DNA of 64,000 nt from Pseudomonas deceptionensis (GTDB lineage: Bacteria > Pseudomonadota > Gammaproteobacteria > Pseudomonadales > Pseudomonadaceae), in assembly GCF_900106095.1 (NCBI RefSeq), contig NZ_FNUD01000002.1, positions 1,943,501-2,007,500 of the forward strand, in the 5' to 3' direction. A model generated the notes under the pieces. That model was not told the DNA's origin and did not search any database. It saw only the letters and a list, made by a program, of their open reading frames with translations. This document shows, in pieces, positions 34,103-44,894 of this stretch; within the stretch, counting starts at the first letter, position 1; each line of letters opens with the position of its first letter. A program made the translations under genes and the position numbers.

Positions 34103-34837
34103 TTAGTGCTGCAGGATTTTGGCGAGGAAGTGCTGGGCGCGCTCGGAACGGGCGGTTACGTCGCCGAAGAACTCTTCTTTCTGACAGTCTTCGACAATTT
34201 TGCCCTGGTCCATAAAGATCACACGGTCGGCCACTTTGCGTGCAAAGCCCATTTCGTGGGTTACGCACATCATGGTCATGCCTTCGTTGGCCAGTTGCAC
34301 CATCACGTCGAGCACTTCGTTGACCATCTCCGGGTCCAGAGCCGAGGTCGGTTCGTCAAACAGCATGACGATCGGGTCCATGGCCAGAGCGCGGGCGATT
34401 GCCACACGTTGTTGCTGTCCACCCGAAAGCTGTCCCGGATGCTTGTGGGCGTGTGCCGACAGGCCTACGCGCTCAAGCAGTTCGAGGCCTTTTTTGGTGG
34501 CTTCGGCCTTGCTGCGACCCAAAACCTTGACCTGCGCGATGGTCAGGTTTTCGGTGATGGTCATGTGCGGGAACAGTTCGAAATGCTGGAACACCATGCC
34601 AACGCGCGAGCGCAGTTTTGGCAGGTTGGTCTTCGGGTCGGCGATGGAAGTGCCATCGACCACGACGTCGCCTTTCTGGAACGGTTCAAGGGCGTTGACG
34701 CACTTGATCAGGGTCGATTTCCCCGAGCCGGACGGGCCGCACACGACGACCACTTCGCCCTTTTTGACTTCAGTACTGCAATCGGTCAGTACCTGAAAGT
34801 CCCCGTACCACTTGTTGATGTTCTTGATCGAGATCAT
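34103..34837 (-). CDS. aatP: Acidic amino acid ABC transporter, ATPase
   Basis: This 244-residue ATPase starts [20 protein letters not shown] at 34837; its start overlaps the upstream permease stop (ATGA). Walker A is GPSGSGKST, the ABC signature is [16 protein letters not shown], Walker B is [13 protein letters not shown] and the switch His lies in [14 protein letters not shown]. It is of the polar amino acid subfamily (GltL/GlnQ). It energises uptake of glutamate, aspartate and probably their amides through the two adjacent permeases and the periplasmic binding protein. A REPIN follows its stop. Confidence 0.92.
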   Translation of the reverse strand: MISIKNINKWYGDFQVLTDCSTEVKKGEVVVVCGPSGSGKSTLIKCVNALEPFQKGDVVVDGTSIADPKTNLPKLRSRVGMVFQHFELFPHMTITENLTIAQVKVLGRSKAEATKKGLELLERVGLSAHAHKHPGQLSGGQQQRVAIARALAMDPIVMLFDEPTSALDPEMVNEVLDVMVQLANEGMTMMCVTHEMGFARKVADRVIFMDQGKIVEDCQKEEFFGDVTARSERAQHFLAKILQH

Positions 34838-35508
34838 ACGGCAAACCTTTTTTGCAGACGCTTGACCAGCAGCGAGGCGGAAAAGCTGATGATGAAATAC
34901 ACCAGACCGGCGAAGATCAGGAACTCGTTGGAGCGGCCGATGATGTCGCCACTGGAGCGCGAAGCATTGAGGAAGTCCACCAGGCCAACCGTGTAAACCA
35001 GTGAGGTGTCCTGGAACAAAATGATGCTCTGTTGCAGCAGCAACGGGGTCATTTTGCGAAAGGCCTGGGGCAGGATGATCAGGCGCATGGCCTGGCCGTA
35101 AGTCATGCCCAGTGCCTTGGCAGCACCCATCTGGCCTTTCGGGATGGCTTGAACGCCGGCTCGCACGATTTCGCAGAAGTACGCGGCTTCGAACATGACG
35201 AAGGCCACGAGGCACGACTCGAATGCGCCGATCGGGGTGTCCTTGCCGGTGATCCAGCGCAGGACGAATGGTACGGCCAGGTAGAACCAGGTAATCACCA
35301 GCAGCAGCGGGATCGAGCGGAAGTAGTTCACATAAGCGCCGGCCAGGTTGGCCATCCACTTGCTTGACGACAAGCGCATCAATGCCAGCACGGTGCCCAG
35401 AGCGACACCGCCGACGACGCCCATGACCATGAGTTTCAAGGTCATGACCATGCCGTTCCACAGGCCGGGCAGGGCGGGGACAATCCCGCTGAAATCGAAG
35501 AAGTCCAT
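34834..35508 (-). CDS. aatM: Acidic amino acid ABC transporter, permease 2
   Basis: This 224-residue protein has about five membrane helices and the polar amino acid permease fold. The cytoplasmic EAA-type loop [23 protein letters not shown] docks the ATPase. It resembles GltK. Its ATG overlaps the stop of the first permease gene (TAATG) and its stop overlaps the ATPase start, so the three are translated in tight coupling. Confidence 0.9.
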   Translation of the reverse strand: MDFFDFSGIVPALPGLWNGMVMTLKLMVMGVVGGVALGTVLALMRLSSSKWMANLAGAYVNYFRSIPLLLVITWFYLAVPFVLRWITGKDTPIGAFESCLVAFVMFEAAYFCEIVRAGVQAIPKGQMGAAKALGMTYGQAMRLIILPQAFRKMTPLLLQQSIILFQDTSLVYTVGLVDFLNASRSSGDIIGRSNEFLIFAGLVYFIISFSASLLVKRLQKRFAV

Positions 35509-36254
35509 TATTTGCCCCCCAGAGACATCAGGCCGGGCACTGCTACTTTCTTCTCGATCAGGCGCATCAACAGCATCAGGCTCATGTTCAAGGTGAAGTA
35601 AATCAGTGTGGCCAGGGTGAAGGCTTCAAACAGATTGGCGGAAAACTCGGCCGTCTGTTTGGTTTGTGCCAGCAGTTCCATCAAACCTATCAGCGACGCC
35701 ACGGACGAGTTCTTGAACACGTTCAGGAATTCGGAGGTGAGCGGTGGAATGATGATGCGGTAGGCTTGCGGCAGCAGCACGTTCCAGTAGATCTGAGTCA
35801 TGCTGAAACCCATGGCACGGGCTGCAGCTTCCTGACCACGGGGCAGCGCTTCAATACCGGTACGCACCTGTTCGCAAACCCGTGCGGCGGTGAACAGGCC
35901 CAGACACACGACAACGCTCAGGTAAGCCGAGGTGGTCGGGTTCAGGTCCTGCTTGTACCACTCCTGCAAGTCAGGCGGCAGCAGATCGGGTACCAGGAAG
36001 TACCAGATAAACAGCTGAACCAGCAGTGGTACGTTACGGAAAACTTCCACGTAAACCGTGGCAATGCCCGCGATAAAACGGTTCGGCAGTGTGCGCATGA
36101 CGCCCAGCAGCGAACCCAGGATCAACGCGACAATCCAGGCGACAACAGCGATAGCGATGGTCCAGCCCAAACCAGAAATAAACCAGTCGAGATACGTCTC
36201 GCTGCCTACGCCGGTGGACTTGAAGAACACGCTCCAGTCCCAGTTGTAATTCAT
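35508..36254 (-). CDS. aatQ: Acidic amino acid ABC transporter, permease 1
   Basis: This 248-residue protein starts [17 protein letters not shown] at 36254, with GGGGAGA upstream; the in-frame ATG at 36287 lacks such a site. It has a longer N-terminal helix than its partner and the EAA loop [24 protein letters not shown]. GltJ-like sequence ([31 protein letters not shown]) supports the glutamate/aspartate assignment. It follows the binding-protein gene by about 200 bases, which contain a strong hairpin that probably sets lower expression of the membrane parts. Confidence 0.9.
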   Translation of the reverse strand: MNYNWDWSVFFKSTGVGSETYLDWFISGLGWTIAIAVVAWIVALILGSLLGVMRTLPNRFIAGIATVYVEVFRNVPLLVQLFIWYFLVPDLLPPDLQEWYKQDLNPTTSAYLSVVVCLGLFTAARVCEQVRTGIEALPRGQEAAARAMGFSMTQIYWNVLLPQAYRIIIPPLTSEFLNVFKNSSVASLIGLMELLAQTKQTAEFSANLFEAFTLATLIYFTLNMSLMLLMRLIEKKVAVPGLMSLGGK

Positions 36255-36411
36255 GCAGGGTCTCCCCTCAGGTGGGTCTATAAACAAGCACTTGCTTCAG
36301 GGAATCCGTTCTCACCCGACGGGTCGCCGGGCACACAAAACCCGCTCGATAACCAGCGGTTCGAGTGTTCTCTAATGCAATAAGAAGCTTAGTACAAGGT
36401 GGTCGACAAAC

Positions 36412-36439
36412 CCCCGGGCGTGATAGCTCACGCCCGGGG
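36412..36439. terminator. Strong hairpin between the binding-protein and permease genes
   Basis: The arms CCCCGGGCGTGA and TCACGCCCGGGG pair perfectly around a 4-base loop (TAGC), 17-44 bases after the aatJ stop on the minus strand. No T-run follows, so partial termination or protection of the upstream mRNA is more likely than full termination. This is a common way to over-produce the periplasmic component. Confidence 0.8.
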
Positions 36440-36455
36440 CATCAGAAGCCAGAAA

Positions 36456-37385
36456 TCAGGATTTCTTTTCTTCTGCCGGCTTGTCGTCTGCAGCCTTGTC
36501 GGTAGGGTTGGCAATCAGTGCCTTGAGCTCTTCGCTCATCGGGAACATCAGGTTCAGGCCTTTTGGCGGGATAGGCGACTGGAACCAGGTTTTGTAGGTG
36601 TCGTTGATTTTGCCCGACTTGTAGTAGGCAACGATGGCGTCATCCACGGCTTTCTTGAAGTCCGGGTCGCCTTTGCGAACCATGCAACCGTAGATTTCGT
36701 AGGATTGTGGAGTGCCGGTAACGGCCCAGTCAGTTGGCTTCTTGGCCTTGGCCATTTCACCGGCCAGCAGGGCGTCGTCCATCATGAAAGCAACAGCGCG
36801 GCCCGACTCAAGCATGTTGAAGGCTTCGCCGTGGTCTTTTGCCGAGATCACGTTCATGCCCATCTGCTTGTCGGCGTTCATCGCCTTGAGGATGCGCTCA
36901 GAAGTGGTGCCGGCGGTGGTAACGACGTTTTTGCCTTTCAGGTCAGCGAAGTCCTTGTAAGGCGAGTCCTTTTTGGACAGCAGACGTGTACCAATTTCGA
37001 AGATGCCAACCGAGAAGTCCACTTGCTGTTGACGCTCAACGTTGTTGGTGGTGGAACCACACTCAACGTCAACGGTGCCGTTCTGCACCAGCGGGATACG
37101 GGTCTGGGAAGTGACCAGGTTGTACTTGACCTTGAGGTCGGGCATGTCGAGCTGCTTTTTCAAGCCTTCGACGATTGCCAGTTGCACATCGTGGGAGTAG
37201 CCAACCGGCTTGCCGGATGCGTCCGCGATGTATGAAAACGGGATGGAGGAGTCACGATGCCCAAGGGTGATGGTGCCGGATTCTTTGATTTTCTTCAGTG
37301 TGCCGGTCAATTCGGCTGCAAAAACTGGAGTGCTAATCAGAGCTGCAGCAATTGCTGCGCCCAAAAGTTGCGGAACGATGCGCAT
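36456..37385 (-). CDS. aatJ: Glutamate/aspartate-binding periplasmic protein
   Basis: This 309-residue precursor has a classical signal peptide (MRIVPQLLGAAIAAALIST, cleavage after PVFA) and a type II SBP_bac_3 fold. GTLKKIKESGTITLGHRDSSIPFSY and VKYNLVTSQTRIPLVQNGTVDVECG are close to GltI/AatJ, where the arginine in SQTRIP contacts the ligand carboxylate. The C-terminus carries a Lys/Glu-rich tail. It captures Glu/Asp in the periplasm for the aatQMP membrane complex. Upstream are a sigma-54 promoter (37497-37512) and AauR-type sites (37590-37635), with a leader of about 100 bases. Confidence 0.92.
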   Translation of the reverse strand: MRIVPQLLGAAIAAALISTPVFAAELTGTLKKIKESGTITLGHRDSSIPFSYIADASGKPVGYSHDVQLAIVEGLKKQLDMPDLKVKYNLVTSQTRIPLVQNGTVDVECGSTTNNVERQQQVDFSVGIFEIGTRLLSKKDSPYKDFADLKGKNVVTTAGTTSERILKAMNADKQMGMNVISAKDHGEAFNMLESGRAVAFMMDDALLAGEMAKAKKPTDWAVTGTPQSYEIYGCMVRKGDPDFKKAVDDAIVAYYKSGKINDTYKTWFQSPIPPKGLNLMFPMSEELKALIANPTDKAADDKPAEEKKS

Positions 37386-37496
37386 CGGTGTTTCCTCGAC
37401 ATTGTTTTTTTTATTGAGCCCGTTTGCGGGCCCTTTTGTACTTCAAATGCCCTAACAGGTTATACGCACTGTTAATTCATTTGGCCCAAAGTGTAG

Positions 37497-37512
37497 AGCA
37501 TGAGTCATGCCA
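37497..37512 (-). promoter_or_regulatory. Sigma-54 promoter of the aat operon
   Basis: On the minus strand TGGCAT-GACTC-ATGCT fits TGGCAY-N5-TTGCW with the GG and GC dinucleotides at correct spacing. The expected transcription start is about 100 bases before aatJ. The same ATGCT -12 variant is used by the promoter at 29383. Confidence 0.85.
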
Positions 37513-37589
37513 GACTTGGAGATTCAAGTTAACTGGCTGATTTATAAGGGTTTAAATTGTTTTTTCAGGATGGGTTCGGCGTAGGGATG

Positions 37590-37635
37590 CCCGGAAAGCC
37601 GAATCAAAGCGGTGTACGGTGTTCGGAAAACCGAA
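37590..37635. promoter_or_regulatory. AauR-type upstream activating sites
   Basis: TTCGG-AAAA-CCGAA at 37622-37635 is an exact instance of the TTCGG-N4-CCGAA motif that I recall for P. putida AauR. A half-degenerate copy, CCCGG-AAAG-CCGAA, lies at 37590-37603. The start-to-start distance is 32 bp, about three helical turns, so both sites face the same side of the helix. They lie about 80-125 bases upstream of the sigma-54 promoter. Confidence 0.85.
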
Positions 37636-37650
37636 TGGGGGAGGGGCAAG

Positions 37651-37694
37651 TCAATCCCTGCGAGAGCTGGCATGCGAGCTCCCACAGGGATTGA
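37651..37694. repeat. Inverted repeat downstream of glpD
   Basis: The outer arms TCAATCCCTG and CAGGGATTGA are perfect reverse complements, and GAGCT repeats inside relate it to the GTGGGAGC palindrome family. It starts 13 bases after the glpD stop on the minus strand and separates glpD from the aat control region. It probably terminates or insulates, although no T-run is present. Confidence 0.7.
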
Positions 37695-37706
37695 AGGCGA
37701 TCGTGC

Positions 37707-39245
37707 TTAGGCTGCTTCTTCCTTGCGATGCTTGAGGCCCAGGGTGGTCATGTACTGCGCCAGGCGCTCTTGCTCTTCAGCCGTGGTGAACAAGCCCAGC
37801 TTGGTCCGGCGCCACAGAATGTCCTGTGCCTCCAGCGCCCATTCCTGACTGCACAGGTAATCGACCTCACGGCTGTAGAGACCGCTGCCGATGTGCTCGC
37901 CCATGTCGCTCAGGCCCTGCACGCCTTCCAGCAGGCGCCATGAGCGGTTGCCGTAGGTGATTGCCCAGCGCTTGGCAATAGCGGCATCCAGCCAGCTGTG
38001 CTTGCTGACCAGGGCTTCGCTCAAGGCTTTCGGCGTAGTCATGTCTTCGCCGCCTGGCAGCGTTGCGCTGGCGGTCCAGCTTGGCTTGATCTGAGTGAAA
38101 TAGGGCGTCAGCTGCGCCATGGCCGACTCGGCCAACTTGCGGTAGGTGGTCAGCTTGCCGCCAAACACGGACAGCAATGGCGCTTCGCCCGGAGCACCGG
38201 ACAATGCGAGGGTGTAGTCGCGGGTTACGGCTGACGGGTTGTCGGACTCGTCATTGCACAGTGGGCGAACACCGGAGTACGTGCGCAGGATGTCGGTACG
38301 GCTCACTTGCTGTTTGAAGTGGGCGTTGACCACATTGAGCAGGTAATCGGTTTCTTCCTCGGTGATGCTGACTTTGGCCGGGTCGCCGGTGTACTCACGG
38401 TCAGTGGTGCCGATGATGGTGAATTGATCCATGTACGGAATGGTGAAAACGATCCGCTGGTCTTCGTTTTGCAGAATGAATGCGTTCGGCGCGTCATACA
38501 GCTTGGGAACGATCAGGTGGCTGCCCTGAATCAGGCGGATGCCATAAGGCGAGTCCAGCTTGAGGTCGTCCTTGATGAACTTGGCGACCCAAGGGCCGGC
38601 AGCATTGACCAGCGCTTTGCTGCGAATCGAGAACAAGCTGCCGTCAGCGCGTTCGAAGTTCATTTCCCACAACCCTTTGTTGCGACGGGCACCGACGCAA
38701 CGCGTTTGGGTATGGACGTGGGCGCCTTTTTCCCGCGCAGCCATAGCATTGAGCACTACAAGGCGGGCGTCATCGACCCAGCAGTCCGAGTATTCAAAAC
38801 CTTTGGTGATTTCCGCCTTCAGCGGGCTGTCCGCGCCGAACTTGAGGCTGGTGGAGCCGGCGAGTTTTTCGCGCTTGCCCAGGTGGTCATACAGGAACAG
38901 GCCTGCACGGATCATCCACGCCGGGCGCAGGTGCGGGCGGTGAGGCAAGACGAACCGCATGGGCTTGACGATGTGCGGGGCTTTGGCCAGCAGCACTTCA
39001 CGTTCAGCCAGTGCTTCGCGCACCAGGCGAAACTCGTAATGCTCGAGGTAGCGCAGGCCACCGTGGATCAGCTTGCTGCTGGCCGACGAGGTGTGGCTTG
39101 CCAGGTCGTCTTTTTCGCAAAGGAACACAGACAGGCCGCGACCGGCAGCGTCTGCCGCAATCCCGACGCCATTGATTCCGCCGCCAATCACAGCGACGTC
39201 GTAAACCTCAGCGAGGGGGTTGGCAGGCAAGGTGGTCAGGGACAT
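37707..39245 (-). CDS. glpD: Aerobic glycerol-3-phosphate dehydrogenase
   Basis: This 512-residue peripheral inner-membrane flavoprotein oxidises glycerol-3-phosphate to dihydroxyacetone phosphate and feeds electrons to quinone. The N-terminal FAD dinucleotide-binding motif is VAVIGGGINGVGIAADAAGRG; further family elements are SSASSKLIHGGLRYLEHYEF, PYMDQFTIIGTTDREY and FGGKLTTYRKLAE. The length is normal. A tandem palindrome upstream (39281-39307) probably binds GlpR, whose gene is next upstream on the same strand. It completes glycerol use with glpF and glpK. Confidence 0.97.
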   Translation of the reverse strand: MSLTTLPANPLAEVYDVAVIGGGINGVGIAADAAGRGLSVFLCEKDDLASHTSSASSKLIHGGLRYLEHYEFRLVREALAEREVLLAKAPHIVKPMRFVLPHRPHLRPAWMIRAGLFLYDHLGKREKLAGSTSLKFGADSPLKAEITKGFEYSDCWVDDARLVVLNAMAAREKGAHVHTQTRCVGARRNKGLWEMNFERADGSLFSIRSKALVNAAGPWVAKFIKDDLKLDSPYGIRLIQGSHLIVPKLYDAPNAFILQNEDQRIVFTIPYMDQFTIIGTTDREYTGDPAKVSITEEETDYLLNVVNAHFKQQVSRTDILRTYSGVRPLCNDESDNPSAVTRDYTLALSGAPGEAPLLSVFGGKLTTYRKLAESAMAQLTPYFTQIKPSWTASATLPGGEDMTTPKALSEALVSKHSWLDAAIAKRWAITYGNRSWRLLEGVQGLSDMGEHIGSGLYSREVDYLCSQEWALEAQDILWRRTKLGLFTTAEEQERLAQYMTTLGLKHRKEEAA

Positions 39246-39280
39246 AGGTGGGCCTCGCGTTCTTTACGCATATTTGAATG

Positions 39281-39307
39281 TGAACATTAATGTTCATTTT
39301 CGAAAAT
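39281..39307. promoter_or_regulatory. Double palindrome upstream of glpD, candidate GlpR operator
   Basis: TGAACATTAATGTTCA (39281-39296) and ATTTTCGAAAAT (39296-39307) are both perfect palindromes sharing one base. The elements TGTTC and TTCGAA-like cores resemble the E. coli GlpR consensus (WATKTTCGWWAWCGAACATW). They lie 36-62 bases upstream of glpD. A shorter TTCGAAAA element also occurs upstream of glpF near 43002. Confidence 0.72.
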
Positions 39308-39434
39308 GGTAGCGGATAAATGCGGGCACAGCCAGTACCGTTCGATTGAAAAAACTCATCGAGAGGCATGAAAAGGAATAATTTCGAACATTTAGTGGGC
39401 GTAGGAGGGCGTAGTCTCTGCTGCAGGCTGCGAA

Positions 39435-39451
39435 GGGTTGCGGAGCAACCC
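39435..39451. repeat. REP-like hairpin between glpD promoter and glpR
   Basis: GGGTTGC-GGA-GCAACCC is a perfect hairpin inside a stretch that begins CTGCAGGCTGCGAA, which resembles the REP core seen at 33980. It is a single degenerate REP downstream of the glpR stop codon and probably marks the glpR transcript end. Confidence 0.6.
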
Positions 39452-39511
39452 GTGTTTCGAAATCACCGCACGCCTGTCCCGGGCAGCAATGGCGGCAACA
39501 GAATTCAGTGG

Positions 39512-40267
39512 TTAAACCACTTCCAGGCGGATTTTGTTCTGTGCCAGCAGTTGAGCGAGTTCAGGTACGGGTGGCTGGTCTGTGACCAGGCAATCAATCA
39601 GCGTGATCGGGCCCAGGCGGACCATGGCATTGCGGCCGAACTTGCTGGAGTCGGCAGCGAGAATCACTTGTCGGGCATTGGCAATGATGGCCTGGGATAC
39701 ACGGACTTCCTGATAGTCGAAGTCCAGCAGGCTGCCGTCGGAATCAATACCGCTGATCCCTACCAATGCGAAGTCGAACTTGAACTGGTTGATAAAGTCG
39801 ACGCTGGCCTGGCCTACGATGCCGCCGTCGCGGCGCACCTTGCCGCCGGCGATCAGGACTTCAAAGTCATCCTTGGCACTCAGGATCGAGGCCACGTGAA
39901 GGTTGTTGGTGATGATTTTCAGATGGCTGTGGTTGAGCAACGCCCGTGCAATCGACTCGGTAGTGGTACCGATGTTGATGAAAATCGAGGCGTGGTCAGG
40001 AATCTGGGCGGCAATGGCTTCGCCAATCCGGCGCTTTTCATCGCGCATCTGGTCGGCGCGCATGGCGTAGGCGGTGTTTTCAACGCTGGAGTCATAGGCG
40101 GCCCCGCCGTGGTAACGGCGCAACAGATCAGCTTCTGCCAACTGGTTGATGTCACGACGAATGGTCTGCGGTGTAACGACGAACAACTGAGCCATTTCCT
40201 CGATGCTGACATAACCGCGCTCGCGTACGAGTTCGAGGATCTGCTGCTGGCGTGGAGGCAGATTCAT
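39512..40267 (-). CDS. glpR: DeoR-family repressor of the glycerol regulon
   Basis: This 251-residue repressor starts [20 protein letters not shown] at 40267, with AAAGGAAA upstream. The DeoR-type winged helix-turn-helix occupies about residues 1-57 ([37 protein letters not shown]). The C-terminal sugar-isomerase-like sensor domain contains [16 protein letters not shown], which holds glycerol-3-phosphate in E. coli GlpR. It should repress glpD and glpFK in the absence of glycerol-3-phosphate. It lies between glpK and glpD as in other pseudomonads. Confidence 0.93.
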   Translation of the reverse strand: MNLPPRQQQILELVRERGYVSIEEMAQLFVVTPQTIRRDINQLAEADLLRRYHGGAAYDSSVENTAYAMRADQMRDEKRRIGEAIAAQIPDHASIFINIGTTTESIARALLNHSHLKIITNNLHVASILSAKDDFEVLIAGGKVRRDGGIVGQASVDFINQFKFDFALVGISGIDSDGSLLDFDYQEVRVSQAIIANARQVILAADSSKFGRNAMVRLGPITLIDCLVTDQPPVPELAQLLAQNKIRLEVV

Positions 40268-40417
40268 GGAGTTTCCTTTGGGCGGCGAAGCAAAATTCGC
40301 CCATGATGCCGCAGGAAAGCGCCGCCTGCTACTCACAGGTGCTATCAAATACGGATGCCGCAGCAGGCGCCGATGGCGCCCGCTGCCTGCTTTTGCCTGA
40401 AGGGCTGTGCCGAAGAC

Positions 40418-42001
<1,584 letters not shown>

Positions 42002-42014
42002 TCATAAGTCGGTA

Positions 42015-42866
42015 TCAGGAAGCCTGGGTTTCCACTTGCGTTGTGGCTTGGGCGTCTGTGGCCGCCGGCGCAACTTCTGGCAAGTGGCGGGCAATCAACC
42101 CGCGATAAATGGCTGCACCCAGGCAGGCGCCTACGATCGGTGCAAATATTGGAATCAGGAAGTACGGAATATCGCGTCCGCCGGTAAACGAAATTTCACC
42201 CCAGCCAGCAAAGAAAGTCATCAGCTTAGGCCCGAAATCCCGCGCCGGGTTCATCGCAAAGCCTGTCAGCGGGCCCATTGAACTACCGATAACGGCAATC
42301 AGCAGGCCAATCAGCAAGGGGGCCAACGGACCGCGCGGCAAGCCATTTTTGTCGTCGGTCAGGGCCATGATTACGCCCATGAGGATAGCGGTAATCACCA
42401 TTTCTACGAGGAAGGCCTGCAATACCGTGATGGAAGGGTGCGGGTAGGTCGAGAACACCGATGCCAATTCCAGGCTGGCCTGGCTGCCGCGAACCATGTT
42501 GTGCGCTTGTTCGTAATCGAAAAACAGGTTGCTGTAGAGCGTGTAAACCAACGCCGCAGCGCAGAAGGCACCTGCGATCTGGGCAAGGATGTAAAACGGC
42601 AGTTTGCGCTTGTCAAAGTCGGTGAACAGGCAAAGTGCAATGCTGACTGCCGGGTTCAGGTGTGCGCCGGAAACGCCTGCAGTCAGGTAAATCGCCATGC
42701 TGACGCCGATGCCCCAGATGATGCTGATTTCCCATAGGCCAAAACTCGCGCCCGCGACCTTGAGAGCCGCAACGCAACCTGTGCCGAAGAAAATGAGAAG
42801 TGCGGTGCCGAGAAATTCGGCCAGGCACTGGCCTGAAAGCGTGGGGTGCTGCGATGCAGTCGTCAT
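42015..42866 (-). CDS. glpF: Glycerol uptake facilitator (aquaglyceroporin)
   Basis: This 283-residue MIP-family channel has six membrane helices. The first NPA motif is GAHLNPAVSIAL, and the second (GFAMNPARDFGPK) is followed by the Asp-Arg pair typical of glycerol rather than water channels. It allows facilitated diffusion of glycerol across the inner membrane, with trapping by glpK. It is the first gene of the glpFK unit, with the promoter in the 380-base gap to ybaK. Confidence 0.95.
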   Translation of the reverse strand: MTTASQHPTLSGQCLAEFLGTALLIFFGTGCVAALKVAGASFGLWEISIIWGIGVSMAIYLTAGVSGAHLNPAVSIALCLFTDFDKRKLPFYILAQIAGAFCAAALVYTLYSNLFFDYEQAHNMVRGSQASLELASVFSTYPHPSITVLQAFLVEMVITAILMGVIMALTDDKNGLPRGPLAPLLIGLLIAVIGSSMGPLTGFAMNPARDFGPKLMTFFAGWGEISFTGGRDIPYFLIPIFAPIVGACLGAAIYRGLIARHLPEVAPAATDAQATTQVETQAS

Positions 42867-43245
42867 GTCAAACCTCGTTATTGTTGTTTTTTGACGTCGT
42901 CAATCAGGTTGGCAGTGCGCCTGAACCTGATCCGGTAAATGCGCATTACTGATTTAAGGGTCAGGCAAAGTTGTGTGGATGTTAACTTGGCATATTCAGA
43001 TTCGAAAAAATATAGACAAGAAACACTGCTGTCAAAGGTCGAAAGTGAACGCCCATTCATATTCTGACTTTAGGAACGTGTTTTGGTATTGGTTTTTCTG
43101 TAAGAAAACGCTACGAATTGGTAGGTGCGCGTGTAACGTTTCAGCTAAATATTGGGCGCAAAGCCCTGTGTTAGCGCCTTTTTGTTGGCCTATGACCTAA
43201 AATCAGCCATCGGTTTTCTCTCCCCCATTCAAGACTGGAACTGCC
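42867..43245. promoter_or_regulatory. Divergent promoter region of glpF and ybaK
   Basis: No gene is apparent in these 379 bases. A TTCGAAAA element near 43001-43008 and TGAACGCCCATTCA at 43046-43059 resemble parts of the palindromes upstream of glpD and are candidate GlpR sites. Closer to ybaK, a weak hairpin GGCGC/GCGCC followed by TTTTT (43155-43184) points rightward. None of these is decisive. Confidence 0.4.
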
Positions 43246-43716
43246 ATGACGCCTGCACTGGACCTGCTGAAAAAAGTTCGCGCCGAACATCGGGTACACA
43301 GCTATGAACATGACCCCAAGGCGGCTTCTTACGGGTTGGAGGCTGCAGAGAAGCTTGGGCTGGAGCCGGCCAAAGTGTTCAAGACGCTGTTGGCCAGCAG
43401 TGAAAAGGGGGAGTTATTGGTTGCGGTTGTACCGGTCGTCGGAAGCCTTGATTTAAAAGCACTGGCACAGGCAGCGGGGGTAAAAAAAGTCGAAATGGCT
43501 GACCCTGCTGCCGCTCAGCGTTCAACGGGGTATTTGTTGGGCGGGATCAGCCCGCTGGGACAGAAGAAGCGCCTGCGCACTTTCATTGATCGAAGTGCAG
43601 AGGCTTTCGAGACGATTTTTGTCAGCGCCGGACGACGCGGGCTGGAAGTGGAGCTCGCCCCTGCGGTGCTGGCAGAGCATACGCAGGCGAAGTTTGCGGA
43701 AGTCGGGAGGCAATAG
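43246..43716 (+). CDS. ybaK: Cys-tRNA(Pro)/Cys-tRNA deacylase YbaK family
   Basis: The 156-residue protein starts MTPALDLLKKVRAEHRVHSYEHD. It belongs to the YbaK/EbsC family of trans-editing enzymes that hydrolyse mischarged aminoacyl-tRNA, chiefly Cys-tRNA(Pro). The conserved lysine-containing VFKTLLA segment and GYLLGGISPLGQKKRLRTFID are visible. The length is typical. It is monocistronic and followed by a long intergenic palindrome. Confidence 0.92.
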   Translation: MTPALDLLKKVRAEHRVHSYEHDPKAASYGLEAAEKLGLEPAKVFKTLLASSEKGELLVAVVPVVGSLDLKALAQAAGVKKVEMADPAAAQRSTGYLLGGISPLGQKKRLRTFIDRSAEAFETIFVSAGRRGLEVELAPAVLAEHTQAKFAEVGRQ

Positions 43717-43728
43717 GCTGACGCTAAT

Positions 43729-43780
43729 GTGGGAGCTATCCTGCTCGCGTCGTCTGCATCGCGAGCAGGCTTGCTCCCAC
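43729..43780. repeat. Dispersed GTGGGAGC palindrome
   Basis: The arms GTGGGAGC-(TAT)-CCTGCTCGCG and CGCGAGCAGG-(CTT)-GCTCCCAC pair around a short loop. It lies between the convergent ybaK and FbpC-like genes and belongs to the same family as 12481-12531. Dispersed copies at gene ends suggest a mobilised or selected 3'-end element. Confidence 0.82.
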
Positions 43781-43784
43781 AATT

Positions 43785-44894
43785 TCAGTTGCTAGTGCTG
43801 AAACGCCTTACGCCGGAATCGGAATTCGGGATTTGCGCTGCGATGCTGCCGCTGGTTTGGAACATCACCAGGTGCTCTGCCGCAACGCGAATGCCCACTT
43901 CTGTGCCTGGCAGGTGGTCGGCATGGCTCGGGAAAATCGACTCCAGCTGGCTGCCGGTAGGCAGTTGCAGGCGGTACAGGGTCGAGGCGCCGAGGAAGGT
44001 CTTGCCGATAATCCGCGCTTTCAAGTCGCTGTCGGGCGCGTAGACGATATCGTCCGGACGCAGCAGTACATCAACCGCGCCGCCCGTTGGCCAGATGTAA
44101 GCCCGATTGCCGCGTAAAACCCCCAGCTCGGTTTGCACAGACTCGGGGCTTAGGAGTTGGCCGCGAATAAAGTACCCCTGACCGATAAAACTCGCCACAA
44201 ACGGCGTCAGAGGCTCGTGGTAGAGGTTGTAGGGCGTATCCCACTGCTCAAGACGACCTTCTTTGAACACGCCTACATGGTCACTTACAGCGAAGGCTTC
44301 TTCCTGATCATGCGTCACCAGAATCGCACTGGTACCCCGGGCTTTCAGAATGTCGCGTACTTCATGGCTGAGTTTGCGCCGCAGTTCACCATCAAGGTTG
44401 GAGAAGGGCTCATCCAGCAACAGCAATTGCGGCTCGGGCGCCAAGGCGCGGGCGAGGGCGACACGTTGTTGCTGACCACCAGAAAGCTCGTGGGGGAAGC
44501 GCTTGCCGAGGTTTTTGAGATTGACCAGCTCAAGCAACTCTTCGGTCACGCGCTCTTTGTTCGGGTGTTTGCGAATCCCGAAGGCAATATTGTCGGCAAC
44601 GCTCAGGTGCGGGAAGAGGGCGTAGTCCTGAAACACCATGCCGATGCGACGCTTCTCGGGTGCCAGGGTGAAACCGGCTTTGGAGATGACTTCGCCTGCC
44701 AGCGTGATTTCGCCCTGATGCACGGGCTCAAAACCGGCAATCGCACGCAAGGTGGTGGTTTTGCCGCACCCCGAGGAGCCCAGCAGGCAACCAATATCGC
44801 CAGCATTGAGGTGCAGGTTGAGGTTCTGCACGACGCTCTGGCCCTGATACCCACAGGCCAGATCACTGAGGTTGAGCAATAACGGCTGGCTCAT
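43785..44894 (-). CDS. FbpC-like ABC transporter ATPase
   Basis: The protein has 369 residues from ATG 44894, which overlaps the argF stop (ATGA). Walker A is GSSGCGKTT, the signature [16 protein letters not shown] and Walker [13 protein letters not shown]; a C-terminal TOBE-like regulatory region ([22 protein letters not shown]) follows. This arrangement is that of the Fe3+/spermidine-putrescine/sulfate importer ATPases, closest by eye to FbpC. No permease or binding-protein gene is adjacent, so it must pair with components encoded elsewhere. Cotranscription with argF is likely from the overlap. Confidence 0.85.
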   Translation of the reverse strand: MSQPLLLNLSDLACGYQGQSVVQNLNLHLNAGDIGCLLGSSGCGKTTTLRAIAGFEPVHQGEITLAGEVISKAGFTLAPEKRRIGMVFQDYALFPHLSVADNIAFGIRKHPNKERVTEELLELVNLKNLGKRFPHELSGGQQQRVALARALAPEPQLLLLDEPFSNLDGELRRKLSHEVRDILKARGTSAILVTHDQEEAFAVSDHVGVFKEGRLEQWDTPYNLYHEPLTPFVASFIGQGYFIRGQLLSPESVQTELGVLRGNRAYIWPTGGAVDVLLRPDDIVYAPDSDLKARIIGKTFLGASTLYRLQLPTGSQLESIFPSHADHLPGTEVGIRVAAEHLVMFQTSGSIAAQIPNSDSGVRRFSTSN

